IMG/VR virus record: IMGVR_UViG_3300023172_000008
Span: 1 to 64,000 of that record
Strand: one strand, 5' to 3'
DNA length: 64,000 nucleotides
Source of the DNA: a virus
Both the position numbers and the translations under genes were made by a program. The notes under the pieces are model-generated. The model saw only the letters and a list, made by a program, of their open reading frames with translations, was not told where the DNA came from and did not search any database. Shown in pieces: positions 49,911 to 63,400 of this stretch (the stretch's first letter is position 1; each line of letters opens with the position of its first letter).

Positions 49911-51719
49911 TTACCACAATCCACCACTAGATCCAAGATCTGTGTCAAACTGCCATTGTCCTGTGGATACGACAAAGCGTTTTAATCCCCTTGAAACGGA
50001 TGCATTAACAGCACCAGTTGCTGACGCAAATGATATATCCTGTACAACTGATTCGTTTTGTACGCCATTTGAATCAACTGCAATCCTTGAAATATTCTTA
50101 ACAGAGTCAACATCAACACCTGTAACCGTAGCACCAGTTAGTGTTGTTGTTGCTACATAAGCATAAGTTCCTGCTTTCTTGTTACCTGCTGGATAAATGT
50201 CCTCAATAATTGAAGCAATTTGTGAGTTATTTAAGCCTGTAATATCTAAACTCATTACAACCGGTTCAATGTTAATTTGGTCATCAACATAAAACTTGGT
50301 TGCCGCATCTGTATTATCTGTTGGTTCAGCAAGTCCTGTAATTTTTTGATTGTTAGTAATTGTAATAGCACCATTACTTTCTAATTGTAACGGACCTGTG
50401 CTATTTGCAATTTTACTACCGTTAATGTTAACATCATCTACATTTAGATATTGTAGTGTACCAATTCTGTTTAGTCCTAGTGCATCTGTAACTGTTGAAC
50501 CGATTTCTGTTTTGTTAAGAACTTCAACACCGTCTGCGTAATAACCTTTAGTATCACGGACGTTGATGTTTTCACTTGACTCCCACCATTTGCCAAAGTT
50601 TTTCCAAATCCATTCTTTATCGCCGGCACTACCTTTTAGAATAATACCACCTGAATCGATACTTGCATCATTTAATACTGTACTATCACTAGTTACTGCA
50701 AGTTCAATATTTTTATCTTCAACTCTTAAATTTTGTGTTTCAATGTTAACAGCCGGTGATTGTAATAATAGTTCACCGTCAACTTTCATTGATCCGCCTA
50801 CGTGTAATGTGTATTGCGGATTTGATTGGAAAATACCAATTGCTGATTCACTAGTATCAATAGTAATAGCGTCAACAAATCCTGTTGTCTTTCTAACCCT
50901 AATTTTATAATCATGATTTGAAAGTTGGTTTTCTGAAATAAATGTTGTACCAACAACTTTTTGTTGATTATTCTGTGAAACACCAATTGTAATACCCGAA
51001 GAGTTTGCAACAGTTAATGCACCAACTGTAACACCATCGGCGTCTGTAGGTAGGAATGCGTTTGCACCTTTTGCAATACCATTTTGTGTAATAAGTGTTT
51101 CTGAAGCAGTTGCTCTACCTCTAAAGTGGAATTCATCTGCTAGTACATTAAATCCTTTTAGTACTCTGTCTAATCCTGTGATTGCGTATGCCGGTGCCGG
51201 AACAAATTCGCTTGAACTCCATACACCTACAAGTACTCCTGCCATCCACATTTCTAAAATAACTTTACTGTTATTTTGTGTATCAAGTAGTGTGACAGAT
51301 TTAAATCCTGTAGTGCCTTGTCCAGCAGTCCAAATTGGACCTGCTAATTCTAAATCACTTCCGTTTTTACTAAAAAATAATTGATTAGTTTCGTTGTTAA
51401 TCCAAAGGTCACCTGCAACAATATTCGAAGGTTGGCTGTTAGCAACAATTGGACCACCTGATGTTCTAAATTCTTCACCGTTATAAACTTTTAATCTTTG
51501 TTCAGATGTATCATACCAGATTTGACCAGTTAGTGGCCTAGTCGGTGCTGTACTTCTAGCAAAATTTTCTAATAGTCTAATTAAGTTTTCGTTAAATGCT
51601 TCACCAAAGCCGCTGTAGTTTTTACCAATTAAAGAGATGTCAGTAGTTGTTGTATCTAGTACGCCATCTACTAAATCTACAAGCAAACTTCCATCTGTTT
51701 TATTTAATTTATAACTCAT
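49911..51719 (-). CDS. Tail-fibre-like structural protein (paralogue 2)
   Basis: A 602-residue protein with the shared N-terminal module (LIGKNYSGFGEAFNENLIRLL, GQIWYDTSEQRLKVYNG, GDLWINNETNQLFFSKNG) followed by a long beta-rich shaft with repeats such as SNGAITITNNQKITGLAEPT and TDAATKFYVDDQI, the latter a common fibre motif. The C-terminus ends RFVVSTGQWQFDTDLGSSGG in slightly variant form. It starts one base inside the upstream stop. It is longer than its downstream paralogue. Confidence 0.74.
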   Translation of the reverse strand: MSYKLNKTDGSLLVDLVDGVLDTTTTDISLIGKNYSGFGEAFNENLIRLLENFARSTAPTRPLTGQIWYDTSEQRLKVYNGEEFRTSGGPIVANSQPSNIVAGDLWINNETNQLFFSKNGSDLELAGPIWTAGQGTTGFKSVTLLDTQNNSKVILEMWMAGVLVGVWSSSEFVPAPAYAITGLDRVLKGFNVLADEFHFRGRATASETLITQNGIAKGANAFLPTDADGVTVGALTVANSSGITIGVSQNNQQKVVGTTFISENQLSNHDYKIRVRKTTGFVDAITIDTSESAIGIFQSNPQYTLHVGGSMKVDGELLLQSPAVNIETQNLRVEDKNIELAVTSDSTVLNDASIDSGGIILKGSAGDKEWIWKNFGKWWESSENINVRDTKGYYADGVEVLNKTEIGSTVTDALGLNRIGTLQYLNVDDVNINGSKIANSTGPLQLESNGAITITNNQKITGLAEPTDNTDAATKFYVDDQINIEPVVMSLDITGLNNSQIASIIEDIYPAGNKKAGTYAYVATTTLTGATVTGVDVDSVKNISRIAVDSNGVQNESVVQDISFASATGAVNASVSRGLKRFVVSTGQWQFDTDLGSSGGLW

Positions 51720-53761
51720 TATAGATTCCCTGTATTTTCACCTGCGTATATAATATAGTTCAACGCCATATACGGGTTCATAACATTTAACGCCTGCCCT
51801 AATCCTTGGTTAGTTAATATACCACCTGATGATGGATATGCTTGTCCTGCTCCTGTACCAGTTGGAGCATCATAAACAATACCTTGTGGGTCATTTGGAG
51901 TTCCTGTAATATCTCTAATTGTGTAGTATTGGTCTCCTGTAGGACCTCTTAAATCGTGTTCGTGTTCTGGTAAGTTCTGTGTAGCAATTTGTTTGCTTTC
52001 TGAACCTTCAACGTTACCTAATGTGTCAGCCGCTGAACTTGTTACACGGTTTGCACTTTCTCCGCCCATGTCGTCAAGTCCTAATGCAAATCTACCACGT
52101 AGATCTGGTAGTGCAAATCTACCTGCGGAAACAAGTGTTTGATCTTTAAAGTTATACTTGATTACGTTAAACAAGTTCTGGTATTCTGCAATTAAGATTT
52201 CTCTACCATCGCACAATAACCAATCATCTGGCATAATTAATCCGCCGAATGGAGTAATCATTCCAATTGGGAGTGTAGGGATCGCTTTAAATAGGTTAGT
52301 TCGGCTAATTTTAAATACACCAGTATCGCCTTCTGTGTCTGGAGTAGTTCTATTAAAAATGAATTCGTCTGTTGTTTGTGACTCGCCCTTCTCAGGTTTT
52401 GTTGCTAAGAATGTGTTACTAATTGTTGTATCAAAAGTTTTAACGGATTCGTCTTGTCCGTCGAACGTAAATTCTGGAGCACTTACGTCACCAACTAATC
52501 TAAATGTTGTTGCTGAAGCAAGTTTATCTGTAGATCCTGATCTACCACTAACAGCACCTGTAACGTTACCTGTTAAGTTACCTACAAAGTTTTGTGCAAA
52601 AACATTTAACCATTGTTCATTCTGTGTACCCAAGTTACGTGTTACAGTAATGTTAGGAACAATATTACCTGCTGTTAATAACCCTGCAATATTTGTATCG
52701 CTTCCTACAAAAAGTTTTTTAGCAATACCAACACCACCTTTAGTGATAATTGATCCTGTACTAATTGACGATGAATCTGTTACACCTTCAACAAGTATTT
52801 TACTATCTGTTTGAATGTTACCTACAACGTCTAAACTTTGGTCTGGTGATAAATTGTTAATACCAACTTTTGCTGTTGAATCAACACGAATAACTGTTGT
52901 TGTTTCTCCTTCGTTATTAACACGAACGTCGATGTTTGATCCTGATGTTCTGTGCGAAATAATACCTGCTTGGCCTTCAATACCAATGTTCATCGCACTA
53001 TCAGCACCAACTGTTAGGCCGCCGTTGGCTTTAATTCTTAATGGAACAGTTGACGGTGTTTCTTGATCGCTTCTTACAAAGTTACTTGCCGGTACAGATT
53101 CACCATTAACAATTAATGCTTCTGCTTTTTCTGATGTACCGTAAAACTTACCGACACCTTGTCCTGTAATATCAGCATTACTTAAATTATATCCTGGCTT
53201 AATAGATGTAAAGCCTTCAAGTGTTGTCTTTGGAGTAAAGGCATTACTTGCGATAATTGCTACTGTTTTTGCTCTTACTTCAATAATAATAACTGTATAT
53301 GTTACATTGTCTGTACCAATAATTGAAGATGCTCTAGCACCTGTTGCTAATCCATCTGAGAAAGTTGGTCCTACTAAGATCCAACCTGCACCAGTGTACA
53401 AGTATAACTGTTGATTATCTGTGTCAACCCACAAGTCGCCAACAACTGATTGGTTTGCCGCTGGTTGTGTGTTGCCTTTCTTTAAACCTGATGCACTAAC
53501 CCAGTTAGTACCGTCATAAATTTTTAATTGATCAACACCCGGTGTTGTATCGTACCATAATTGTCCTTCAACAGGATTATCAGGAGCACTATTAAAAGCA
53601 AAATTTTCTAATAGATGTAAAAAGTTTTCAGCAATGGCAGTTCCATAAGCAGTTGTATTTCTGCCTGGTAATTGCAAACTAGTCTGTTCGTTGATAGTGT
53701 TGTCTTCAACTACAACGCTTCCTTTGTTTGCTAAGTCCGTATATCTAACTGTGTATGCCAT
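51719..53761 (-). CDS. Tail-fibre protein with tail collar domain (paralogue 1)
   Basis: A 680-residue protein with the shared N-terminal module (LPGRNTTAYGTAIAENFLHL, GQLWYDTTPGVDQLKIYDG, GDLWVDTDNQQLYLYTG). The middle is a shaft with GNLTGNVTGAVSGRSG. The C-terminal 180 residues form a phage tail collar domain: PIGMITPFGGLIMPDDWLLC, then DGREILIAEYQNLF, FALPDLRGRFALG, NLPEHEHDL and MNPYMALNYIIYAG. Such domains make the tip or joint of T4-type short or long fibres and bind the receptor or lipopolysaccharide. Confidence 0.82.
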   Translation of the reverse strand: MAYTVRYTDLANKGSVVVEDNTINEQTSLQLPGRNTTAYGTAIAENFLHLLENFAFNSAPDNPVEGQLWYDTTPGVDQLKIYDGTNWVSASGLKKGNTQPAANQSVVGDLWVDTDNQQLYLYTGAGWILVGPTFSDGLATGARASSIIGTDNVTYTVIIIEVRAKTVAIIASNAFTPKTTLEGFTSIKPGYNLSNADITGQGVGKFYGTSEKAEALIVNGESVPASNFVRSDQETPSTVPLRIKANGGLTVGADSAMNIGIEGQAGIISHRTSGSNIDVRVNNEGETTTVIRVDSTAKVGINNLSPDQSLDVVGNIQTDSKILVEGVTDSSSISTGSIITKGGVGIAKKLFVGSDTNIAGLLTAGNIVPNITVTRNLGTQNEQWLNVFAQNFVGNLTGNVTGAVSGRSGSTDKLASATTFRLVGDVSAPEFTFDGQDESVKTFDTTISNTFLATKPEKGESQTTDEFIFNRTTPDTEGDTGVFKISRTNLFKAIPTLPIGMITPFGGLIMPDDWLLCDGREILIAEYQNLFNVIKYNFKDQTLVSAGRFALPDLRGRFALGLDDMGGESANRVTSSAADTLGNVEGSESKQIATQNLPEHEHDLRGPTGDQYYTIRDITGTPNDPQGIVYDAPTGTGAGQAYPSSGGILTNQGLGQALNVMNPYMALNYIIYAGENTGNL

Positions 53762-53764
53762 TTA

Positions 53765-54379
53765 CTACGCCTCGTTAAAACCTGTTAGTGATTGTACTCT
53801 AACAGTATAATCAATTTGAATAAGTCTGTTTAATGATTTTTGTACTGGGTGGAAAATTACGTGTGTTAGCAATCTACCTGTTCCGGAAGAACTATAACTT
53901 ACTAAGCCTAGTTCATCAAAAACATATAAACTCTCATTACCTGTTGCATTGTCTAGTGCGTCTTGGCCTTCTGGCTCACCGTAGTCTAGCAAACAAGTTG
54001 CAATGATATCTGTATAATTTGTTCCACTTACGTGGCGTGTTTCTAATTTGTTTCTTGTAGGATCTGTGTTATTAACATTGTTATTATCAATAACTTTAGC
54101 ATAAGTTTGGTTGTATAACGAAGCGTTAGTTCCTGTTGAGTTTGGTGACAGATATGTAATAATTCCAGTAGGATCAACAGAAGTACCTCCATTACCAAAA
54201 GCCATTTGGTAAATCATGCCTTGTCCTTGGTTTGATAGACTTTCCGCTAATGAAATACTCATGTTTTCATAGTGGATAGCATTTCGCTTATCTACCAGGA
54301 TTTCTCCAGTATTTGGGTCTGTAATCTTGATGTATCCTTGTAAAAGAATACCTTGTTTTTCGTTAAATTTATCTGTCAT
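53765..54379 (-). CDS. Structural protein (baseplate or fibre connector)
   Basis: A 204-residue protein with a beta-rich start (GILLQGYIKITDPNTGEILV), a central YQMAFGNGGTSVDPTG and the end FHPVQKSLNRLIQIDYTVRV. The AFGNGGT block and the ending are features I associate with small virion proteins next to the giant tail protein of T4-like marine phages. A late promoter overlaps the upstream stop. It lies between the giant protein and the collar-domain fibre and could be a connector. Confidence 0.66.
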   Translation of the reverse strand: MTDKFNEKQGILLQGYIKITDPNTGEILVDKRNAIHYENMSISLAESLSNQGQGMIYQMAFGNGGTSVDPTGIITYLSPNSTGTNASLYNQTYAKVIDNNNVNNTDPTRNKLETRHVSGTNYTDIIATCLLDYGEPEGQDALDNATGNESLYVFDELGLVSYSSSGTGRLLTHVIFHPVQKSLNRLIQIDYTVRVQSLTGFNEA

Positions 54380-54396
54380 TTTTGTTTCCTACATTG

Positions 54397-54404
54397 TATT
54401 TATT
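54397..54404 (-). promoter_or_regulatory. T4-type late promoter (minus strand)
   Basis: The minus strand reads AATAAATA, seven of eight bases of the consensus. It overlaps the stop codon of the giant gene and lies 18 bases before the ATG at 54379. Confidence 0.62.
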
Positions 54405-57400
54405 TAGGTAACGCCACCTCTTTGTTTCTTAAGAACCTAGCAATGTCATTTTCTTGTCTATGTAGTGGTGTTCCTGGGTCTGTCCAGGCTTTACCAATAC
54501 GTCTAATTACTACAATCCTAGTATTTATTGCTGGAGTATCTGCTAAGACTAAAGTCGAAGTTACTCCATCTACACTAAATTCTGCTGGTGATATTACATC
54601 ACCTTCTGGACTATCAAGGTCTACTGTTGGGTCAAACACCGATATAGCGTTCTTACGTAGGCGTTTGCCAGCAACAAACACTTCAAACTCGTTTACAGAT
54701 TTTGGAATAAAGTCTAATACTACTGTATTTGTTGATCCATCTGCAATATATGTTTGTGATAGTGTTCTATCCTTATAAGGAATAGTTTGGAAGTTACTTT
54801 GATCAAGTACTGCTGAGCCTGATGTATGTAACTGTGCAATACCAGTTCCAAGTGTTCCTCTTCTAAGTTGTCTTAAAAGGCCGCCCTCTTTTAGATAGTA
54901 TTCAATACGTTCACCGTTAATAAACACAATACCTGGAATACTTCTTTCTTTGTTAGGTTCTGGTAAACTGTCATAGTTTGTTACACTAATACTTGTATCA
55001 TAGTAATTTAAATCTTTAGCAAGTGCATACTGTACATCGTCGCCCAATCTCTTGAAGTGCGTTCTATTAAGCATATCTTTAAATTGACTATATCCAAATT
55101 TTGGAACAATAACAGGGTTACTAAAGTGTATTACTTCAATATTATCATTCTGATCAACGTCAATTGCTAGTCTAACTGTTTGCTTGTCTTCCATTACGCT
55201 ATATTCAACACTTGGTGTTAATAATTCATTGTTAATTGAAATCCAAACATAATTTGTATCAATAGCAGGCTTACGCAATTTAATGATTCCATTTGCTAAT
55301 TGATGGTATTCTGTATAATCACCTGTGCCAATGGTTACAGCATTTCTAGCAACAACTTGTAATATCTCTCTTTCAACTTTAAGAACATCATGATTGCTAA
55401 ATTGATATACTGTAATTGTTTCGCCTACTGCTGGTGCAACATCTAGCCTTAGTTCTGTTGGTGTTGATGTCCACTGTGCTGTAACTGGATCAATGTATCC
55501 AAAGTCATACTCGCCATCGTCAATAATGAATACATCTAGTTGATCGCCATCTTCGCCTGTATCAACAAATAATTCTACCGAACTGTTAAATCTATTCCAG
55601 CGCCAAGTTACGTTTTGTTCTTGTTCAACATCATTAATATAAACTCTAATAGTTTCTGCTGGAATTGAAGCAGTTGAGAACTGATATGGTCTTAACTGAT
55701 ATTCTCTTACTGAACTAATTGTAAATTGTTCGTTATATCCTGCACGTAAAATTCTGTTACCAACTTTAACAATAGTGTTGTGTTGTAAAGGAGTGTCATT
55801 AAACGGTGCAAGTCCAAGTGTAAACACTTTTGTTACTCCGTCACCTGTAAATGTGTCTGTTGTAACACTTGAGAAACTCTTAGCCGCACTATCGTAAATT
55901 ACATACTGAATAATGTCACCAACGTCAGGTGCAATGTTTAATCTTAACAATGCTTGACCTGATGTATCAAATGTATCATCGGTTTCTGCTAAGTCAGCGT
56001 TAACATCTTCACCATTCTTAGTAACATAGAAACTTAATCCTTGTTTAAACTGAACACTAGTAACAAATACTGATGTACTTCCGTCACCTTCAAATGTATC
56101 ACTATCTAAAATATTTTCACCGTTAGTAGACATTGTTATAATGTTAACAGGATCATTGTTATTAAGAGTTACATTTGAAAGCGTGATTGTCTTATCTTGA
56201 TAATTTACACTCCATTTATCTTCACTTAAAATTGTTCCATTTGCTTTAATAAAGATGTCTTTTTGGCTTGCTGGATAACTGTTAAGTGGGAATGTGTAAC
56301 TACCTTCAAATTTAAAGTTGTAGTTTTCGATTACTCCACTACCGTCATTAATTCTGTCAAATACTTTGATGTTAACTGAATCTAAAATCTGCCCTGGAAC
56401 AAGTTCTTCTGGACCATGTGATGTATGCTCGGAAACAAAATCGTCACCGTCAATTATAATCTCTTCAGCATTAATACCTTTTGCTGATGAGTAAGCCATG
56501 TCGCCACCTGTTAGTAATGTATCATACGCTTCTGGATCAGGAATAAATGATCCATCGCTTGTAGACTTTCTAATAATAATTACATCGTCTGCTTTTGTAA
56601 CCAACTTGTCATTGTCAATTAAGAATTCTGTTTGTACTCCGTCACCTATTAATGGTAACATAATTGCTTTTGGATTTGCTTCAACAGTACTACCGTCATA
56701 GTCTGGATGATCTAGTCTTACATATCCGCCTTTCAATGCATCTTTATAATAAACATTATATTCTACACCTTCTTCTAATGGTTGTGAAAGTGTTAACGAT
56801 ATTGTGCTACCATCTAATTGGAATACTTCATCTTCGTATGTAGAATCATATGAATCCCATGATGTTGTGTAGAACGGCTCGTTACCCCAACCAGTACCTG
56901 TACCGAAGTTAAACGACTTAACTTGGACACCACCGTAATCAACACCTGGCATTAACTGTGCAATATCTTTACCAATTTGACCAGTTACTGGATTATAGAA
57001 TAAGTTAATTCTATCTTGTGCTTGTAACATATCAATTGATTTGTTGTATGTTACAACAATAACTGAATTATCTGCTGGCGGACTTTCAAACGAAATTCTA
57101 CCTCTGTATCTAGTATATGACTTATCATTGTATTCAATATTCGATACACTATAGTCGCTCTTAAGAACTTCTAAGCCATTAACTGTAATACTGTATTGTG
57201 TTGATAATAAGTTCATTGGAAACTTAAGATCAAAATCTGTTAAACTGTTGTTACCTGCAAAAGTTTCACTCTCATTTAGTGTAGTAACTAAGAATGTTCC
57301 AGATACTCTATCAAATTTAGTTCTTAAGTGTACACTTCGTATTTTACTATTACCAATAACACTAGATGCTGTTGCTTGGATCCCCGAGTCAACATTTAAA

Positions 57401-60400
57401 CTACCGTCGATCTCAACCAATGGTGCTGAAATATATCCTTTACCTGGATTTGTAACTTCAATACTTACAACGCCGCCGCCTGTTCCTAGTTTTGCTTCAG
57501 CAGTTGCACCTGTGCCGCCACCGCCAATAAATCTTACTTGTGGAATTTCAGTGTATGCTTTACCTTTATTTGTAACATTTACTTTTGTTACTTCAAAGCC
57601 TACATTGTCAATATAATGTTTATTAGGATAATATGTAGTTGTTAAATCTGTTCCTAAAATTAGATCATTATTAACTTTTAGTGATGTTGGTTCAATACGT
57701 CCTGTAATATCACTATATGTCGGCGGTACATCAAAATCAGTAACAGTACTGTTTGAATCATCGGTTTTAGTGTAGTTACTTAGATATTCTCTAATTTTAG
57801 TTTTGTAAGGTTTAGTTTCTTTAACAAAGTCTTCATAACTAGGCAAACTATCATTTTGGAATGTAATTTTTTGTTGTAAATCGCCAGCATTATGTTTTGC
57901 TTTGATAAACGAAGTTTTAAATGCCCAGTCAACAAATAGTTGCTCACTAAATGCATATCTAACACTTGCTAAGAATAGTTTGTTATATTCTGCTTCAATC
58001 GTTCCTACAAATAAATCTTCTTTAACTGCTTCAAAAATAATTCTTAATTCAAGTGTTGGTTGATTGTCATAGAATTGAGTGTCATAACTTAATCCGTCAA
58101 AACCAACATTACTTGTTGCAGGATCGTAAAGTGAAGATCTAAACTTAATAGTTCCGTCCTGTCTACCAACTGTAGTATAATTTGTAGTATAATCAACACT
58201 TGCTGTATCGGATGTTTTTTCTAGCAGTAACCAACCGCCTGTACCAACGTTATTAATTTTTACAATATCGCCTACAGCAGTATCTAAACTAGTTAATTGA
58301 TAAGACTCGTCAATATTAAATGTTATAGGTGTAAATTGGTTATAGCCAGTAGCATACCAATCAATATAATCCCACCATTCAGATACATCGTATGATTGTG
58401 TTGATGATCTTTCCCACTCTTGGGTAATATTATTATAATCAAAAATTGACCACTTGTTATTAACTGTACTATCCGCTTTAACTAGAACTGCAAATGGTCT
58501 AACTGAAAGATTAGTTGAACTAGAATATTCTTTACCGGCACTTCTAACTGCTACTGAAGAAATACTTCCGTTAGCATCTAATTCAATTGTTATTCTTGCA
58601 CCGTTACCATCTCCAAACTGTTCAAAGTTATATGTTGGTATTGTTTTATATCCAGCACCCGGATCGTTAATAATAACATCAACTAATTTTCCATTTTCAA
58701 ATACTGGTGTTAGTTTAGCAGGTTTAGATTTAGAAATACCTACAAACTGTAATTCACTGTCAGTGTCAACCTCTACGTCAAACTTACCGCTTTCTAATCT
58801 AGGGAATTGATCTTTATCTAATAAACGTGTAAAGTCTAACTCGTCAACAATAAGTTGTGTTGCTAGTACTCTGTTAATTCTTTCAATAACTTGTTTAAGA
58901 GCCTCTTTATTGTTTTTAAACATACTCTGTCTTGGTCTGTTTAATACACCGTATTTTTGTTTAAATGACAATTGAGGATCAGGCACCGGTCTGTTCATTT
59001 CGTCAGTACCAATTAAACTGTCAACCCATTTGCGTTCAATATCTGCATTAGGTTTGCTTGTTTTAAGTCCTTCTGAAATTAACTGATATTCGTTATGTAA
59101 ATTAATATCTTGGTTTTCAATCGTCCAATAACGGAAATTAATAGCACGATTAGTACCTTCAACTAAACTCTTACAATTATAAAGTCCAAATTTATTGTTT
59201 CCGTAAATTGCAACAAACTTATATGATAGCGCCGCTGGATCTTCAATTAACTGTGCAACGTCATAAGCACTAGTTTTTCTAAATTCTAAATCAGGAATAA
59301 CTTTTTTATTCTTAACCCAGTAATAATATTTGTTGTAGAATGATTTAGATACATCATCATATAGGCGTTTAGTTACATACGCTTCCATTCCGTATGCTGT
59401 CGTACCACTAATGCCTCTGCCTAAGCCTACTTCGGTATCAGCAAGTGTGTCCCATCTTTCAGGTGTAATATCTGTTTCAACCCATTCGTAAACATCAATG
59501 CTTGATCCTACAAACAGTTTATTAAAGTTTGCTGAATTATAAATGATATTACCTTGATATGGATCAATCCATTTTGCTTTGCTAATATCCCACCATAGTC
59601 GTCCTACTTTTTCTTCTGCCCAGTAATTTTCTGTATCTACAGTTTTACCATTAGTTGCATAAGTGTAAGTTGCCGGATCAAATGGTGTTTTAAATGCTAG
59701 TTCTTCTTCTGCAGGACCAGCAATTTTTCCTTGGATAGGATCAATGTAATCTAGTTTGGTTGAAATGCCGCTTCCGTCTTTGGTGTAAATGAACACACCT
59801 TTAAATTTGTTTAAGTCAACTTGTAAACTAGGCTGTGTAGCAATAGTCCAAGGAAGTCTGTCGCGGTTACGTTTAAAGTCAATAACTGTTCCAATTAGAT
59901 TATCGTCAGTTACTGAAAGTTCTGGCATAGAAACGTAAACATGATTTTCATTTGCAAGAATAAACTCGCCAAATCTTTCTACTTCTGGATTCTGATATGC
60001 AAATTTTTCTGCATACAATAAGAATTCATCGATACGTTGATATACAAATACTTGTCCACTGTCTTTGTTAATATTTGTAAACTGTGTTAGGTTGTTATCA
60101 AATGTTGTGGTAATATCATCAAATGTTGTAGTACTTTGTAAATCACCACCTTGTGCAGATACTAATAAAGTATCTCCAGTAAAGTCAATTGCTTGACCAA
60201 ATCTTTCTGCAACAGTATTGTTTGGACTATAAATTGTTTGATGTAAGTGATAGTAATTTTCAACGTTTTTGTAAACATACACTTTACCATTGTCGTTGCT
60301 TCTATCATCATCTAGTGGTGCACCAACTGCTAGGTATTCACCATCGTCGCTTAGTGTTAAAGCACTTGCAAATTTACTATCTGGTGATGAAATTTGGAAT

Positions 60401-63400
60401 TGTGTATCGCCAGTATCAAATTCTGTTTCTTGATTATCAAAGAAAGTACTAATAACTGCATCAGGTGTTGCAATAGTCTGATAGTATTCATAGTGTCCGT
60501 TATTATATCTATAAATTCCAATTGCAGGGAATTGATCTGTATAGTCTGCAACCGTAGCAATTACATCTCCATCTAAACTTACAGTAAACGGATGTGCAAA
60601 ATTAATAAGTGTGCTTGTGCTATCAAAAGTGTTAAACGACCCGTCACCTGTAACATTTGTTGTTGTGTCGTTTGGAACATAGCCTAAATAATCAATGTGT
60701 GTATCTAATAGATCCCAGTTAGCAATTAAGAAATTACCTGCAACTTGGTTTGTAGTACTCTTGTAAAAACTTCCATCATACACAATAATATCATCTGTGT
60801 AGTAAGCAACTGTATTATCAAACACACCTTTGTATTTTCTGTCTTGTGCAATATCCCAGTCGTAAGTTATATTGTCTTCTACACCTTTTTTAACAAAGTG
60901 AATTCTACCTGGGTTTGACGGAGTTCCGTCACCTGGTGCCGCAACAAATAATCTATACAAGTCACCTTTTTTGTTAATTGATATTTGATTTCCTAAGAAT
61001 GCATTGTCGTGTCTTCCAAGGTTTGAATATCCAAATCTAAGTTTGTATTCGCCGCCACCGGTTTTGGTATAAACAAAGTAAGCACCTTCTTTGGTGTATC
61101 CACTATCATTACCATCAGCATCTAGTTTTAAGTTATTAACTTGGGTCCAATCTCTGTTTAACGGATTAGGAATGTTTGCTGGTCTTGGTACGCCTGTTAC
61201 TGATCTACTCTTATAAAATTGTATTTCAATTTCATTTTTAAATGTTGGAGTAGTTACAGGAAGTAACGTACTATCATTGTTTCTTACAACAATATATTTT
61301 CCTAAATAATTTGTAGTTAAATCTGTAGTATCAATACGTCCAGATAATCTATTAAATCCTTGCCCTGTTACAATTGAAAGATATCCAACAGCATTATTGT
61401 TATTACCGTAACTAAATGTTCCTGATAAATTCTTAACATAAATTCTTGCACCAAGTAATGCTTCTTGCACAAATGCAACTTCTGCTGTTGCGCCTGTTGA
61501 TTCTTCAATTACTGTTTCGCCTTCTTGCGGAACATATGGTACTTGAATAGGAGGTGGTGTAAAGTTTGTCCACGTTACATCAATATATCCGTCCCATAGA
61601 TCATAAACTGTGTGAGGTTGGTCAAGATAATCAAAAGTTAACCCTAACGCAGAGGGATCAAATACTGTTAACGGATCGCCACCTTTAACTCTGTTTACTT
61701 TCATAGTAAACGTATCACTAGTGTTTAAAGTATCTGTAATTATTTTAGGTGCTCTAACAAACCAATATGGTGAAGTTTCTGGCAATCCTTGTTTATCATA
61801 GTAACTTAAAATACCAATCTTACCGCCTCTGGTCGGATTTTGTAAATCTTGATTAACTTGATATACATCGTCCATGGTATTACCATACAACTCTGGTGAT
61901 TTACTTTCACTTGCTGTAATATAGTCTGCAATAACAAAGTTAGGAGTAGTAACTTCTTTAGTTGCTGTAATAAATGGTGTTAGATTATTAACTCTCCACC
62001 AGCCTGCAAAATGATCACTTGAATTTTCAAACTCAACAGTTTCATATGTACCCATACTCTGACCGTTATAGATAAGTGTACCGGTTGTTTCAAACTGACC
62101 GTTCTGGTCGGAGATATAAATTAAACCTTGGTTAACATTGTCAATGATAATATCTTGTACTGTACCAATAGCAGTTTCTGTTGAAATAACATCACCTACT
62201 TGTGGGAACCTAATTAAGTTTTCAACAAATAAAAGTGTATCAATCTTACCTGCGATAACTTTATTACCTTCGAACTCTGCAACGCCCGGTCCAGTTGGTC
62301 CAAATGGTAAAATGCCGTTTGGATAATTTTGAGAGTATTGATTCCATTGTAAATTAATTGTGTCACCGACTGCCGAACCAATGTACTGAGCAACCGGTGC
62401 TCTAATTAACATATGATCAGTTGCGCCATCAAATTTATAATTACCTCTGATAGCATAAATTGTTTCAGGATAACTATTTGTATCAGCATCAAATGATGCT
62501 ACTTCAATATCATGTGTTGTATAGAATCCACCAAATTGATAAGTTCCTAGTGCGGCTTCAACTCTGTAGTTTGCTTGCCATAGTTGCTCTTGATAAGAAA
62601 CTATATCTTTAGGTTCGTAAACCGATCCTTGTGAATATGGTTCAACAAATTTTGTTTTAACATTAGAGGCTTCAGGAGCACCAACTACAATAAATTCTGA
62701 ATCCGAACTAATTGTAACGCTCTTACCAAATTTACCATTACCTGAATATAACCCAACTGGTGGACTAATAGTTTGTATATGATTATACTCAACTGTATCT
62801 GTAAAACGTTTAAAGATATGTACACTTTCGTTTTCAGGTGATGAAATTACAAGTGTATTATTACGTTCGTCAACACTAATAACTTTACCAAACTCAACTG
62901 ATTGATCTGACGATCTAACATTACTTAGAATTTGTTGTTGTTCAAAGGTTGGAGTATTCTTTAATACTGTCCAATCTCCTTTGCTATCTTCATCAATCCA
63001 AAGTGTTTCACCTACTTTTAAATTTTGATTTGATAGTAAAAGATTAGCACTATCAAAGTTGGCTGTTCTTGCAGTATTAAATCTAGTTACAAATCCACTA
63101 GTTTCTTCAACATCAGATGTTTCGCCATTATCGTAACAAATAATGTCTTGTAACTCTACTGTTTTAACTTTGAAGAATTTTTCTGCGCCTTCAACATTAA
63201 GCAATCCGATAATTTCATTATCTTCATAACGTGCTTGGCCTTCTAGTTTAATACGTACTAAGTCACCATCTTTGGTAACACTTTCAACCCTGTCGTCTGT
63301 TCTAACGTATTTTAAAACTGTCCAACTTAAACCTTTTTTACCAATCCATAAATAATCGTCAACATTATAATCGTTAACCGACTGTGTTAAAATATCATCA

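Noticed and set aside
52158-52814. A 218-codon plus-strand open frame inside the collar-domain fibre gene
   Set aside because: It is antisense to a well-supported gene and its Ser/Val/Pro/Leu-rich composition is what an antisense copy of such a gene gives.
63202-63204. TTG as start of the giant tail protein
   Set aside because: The reading frame continues upstream to the window edge without a stop and with the same composition, so this is an internal Leu codon.
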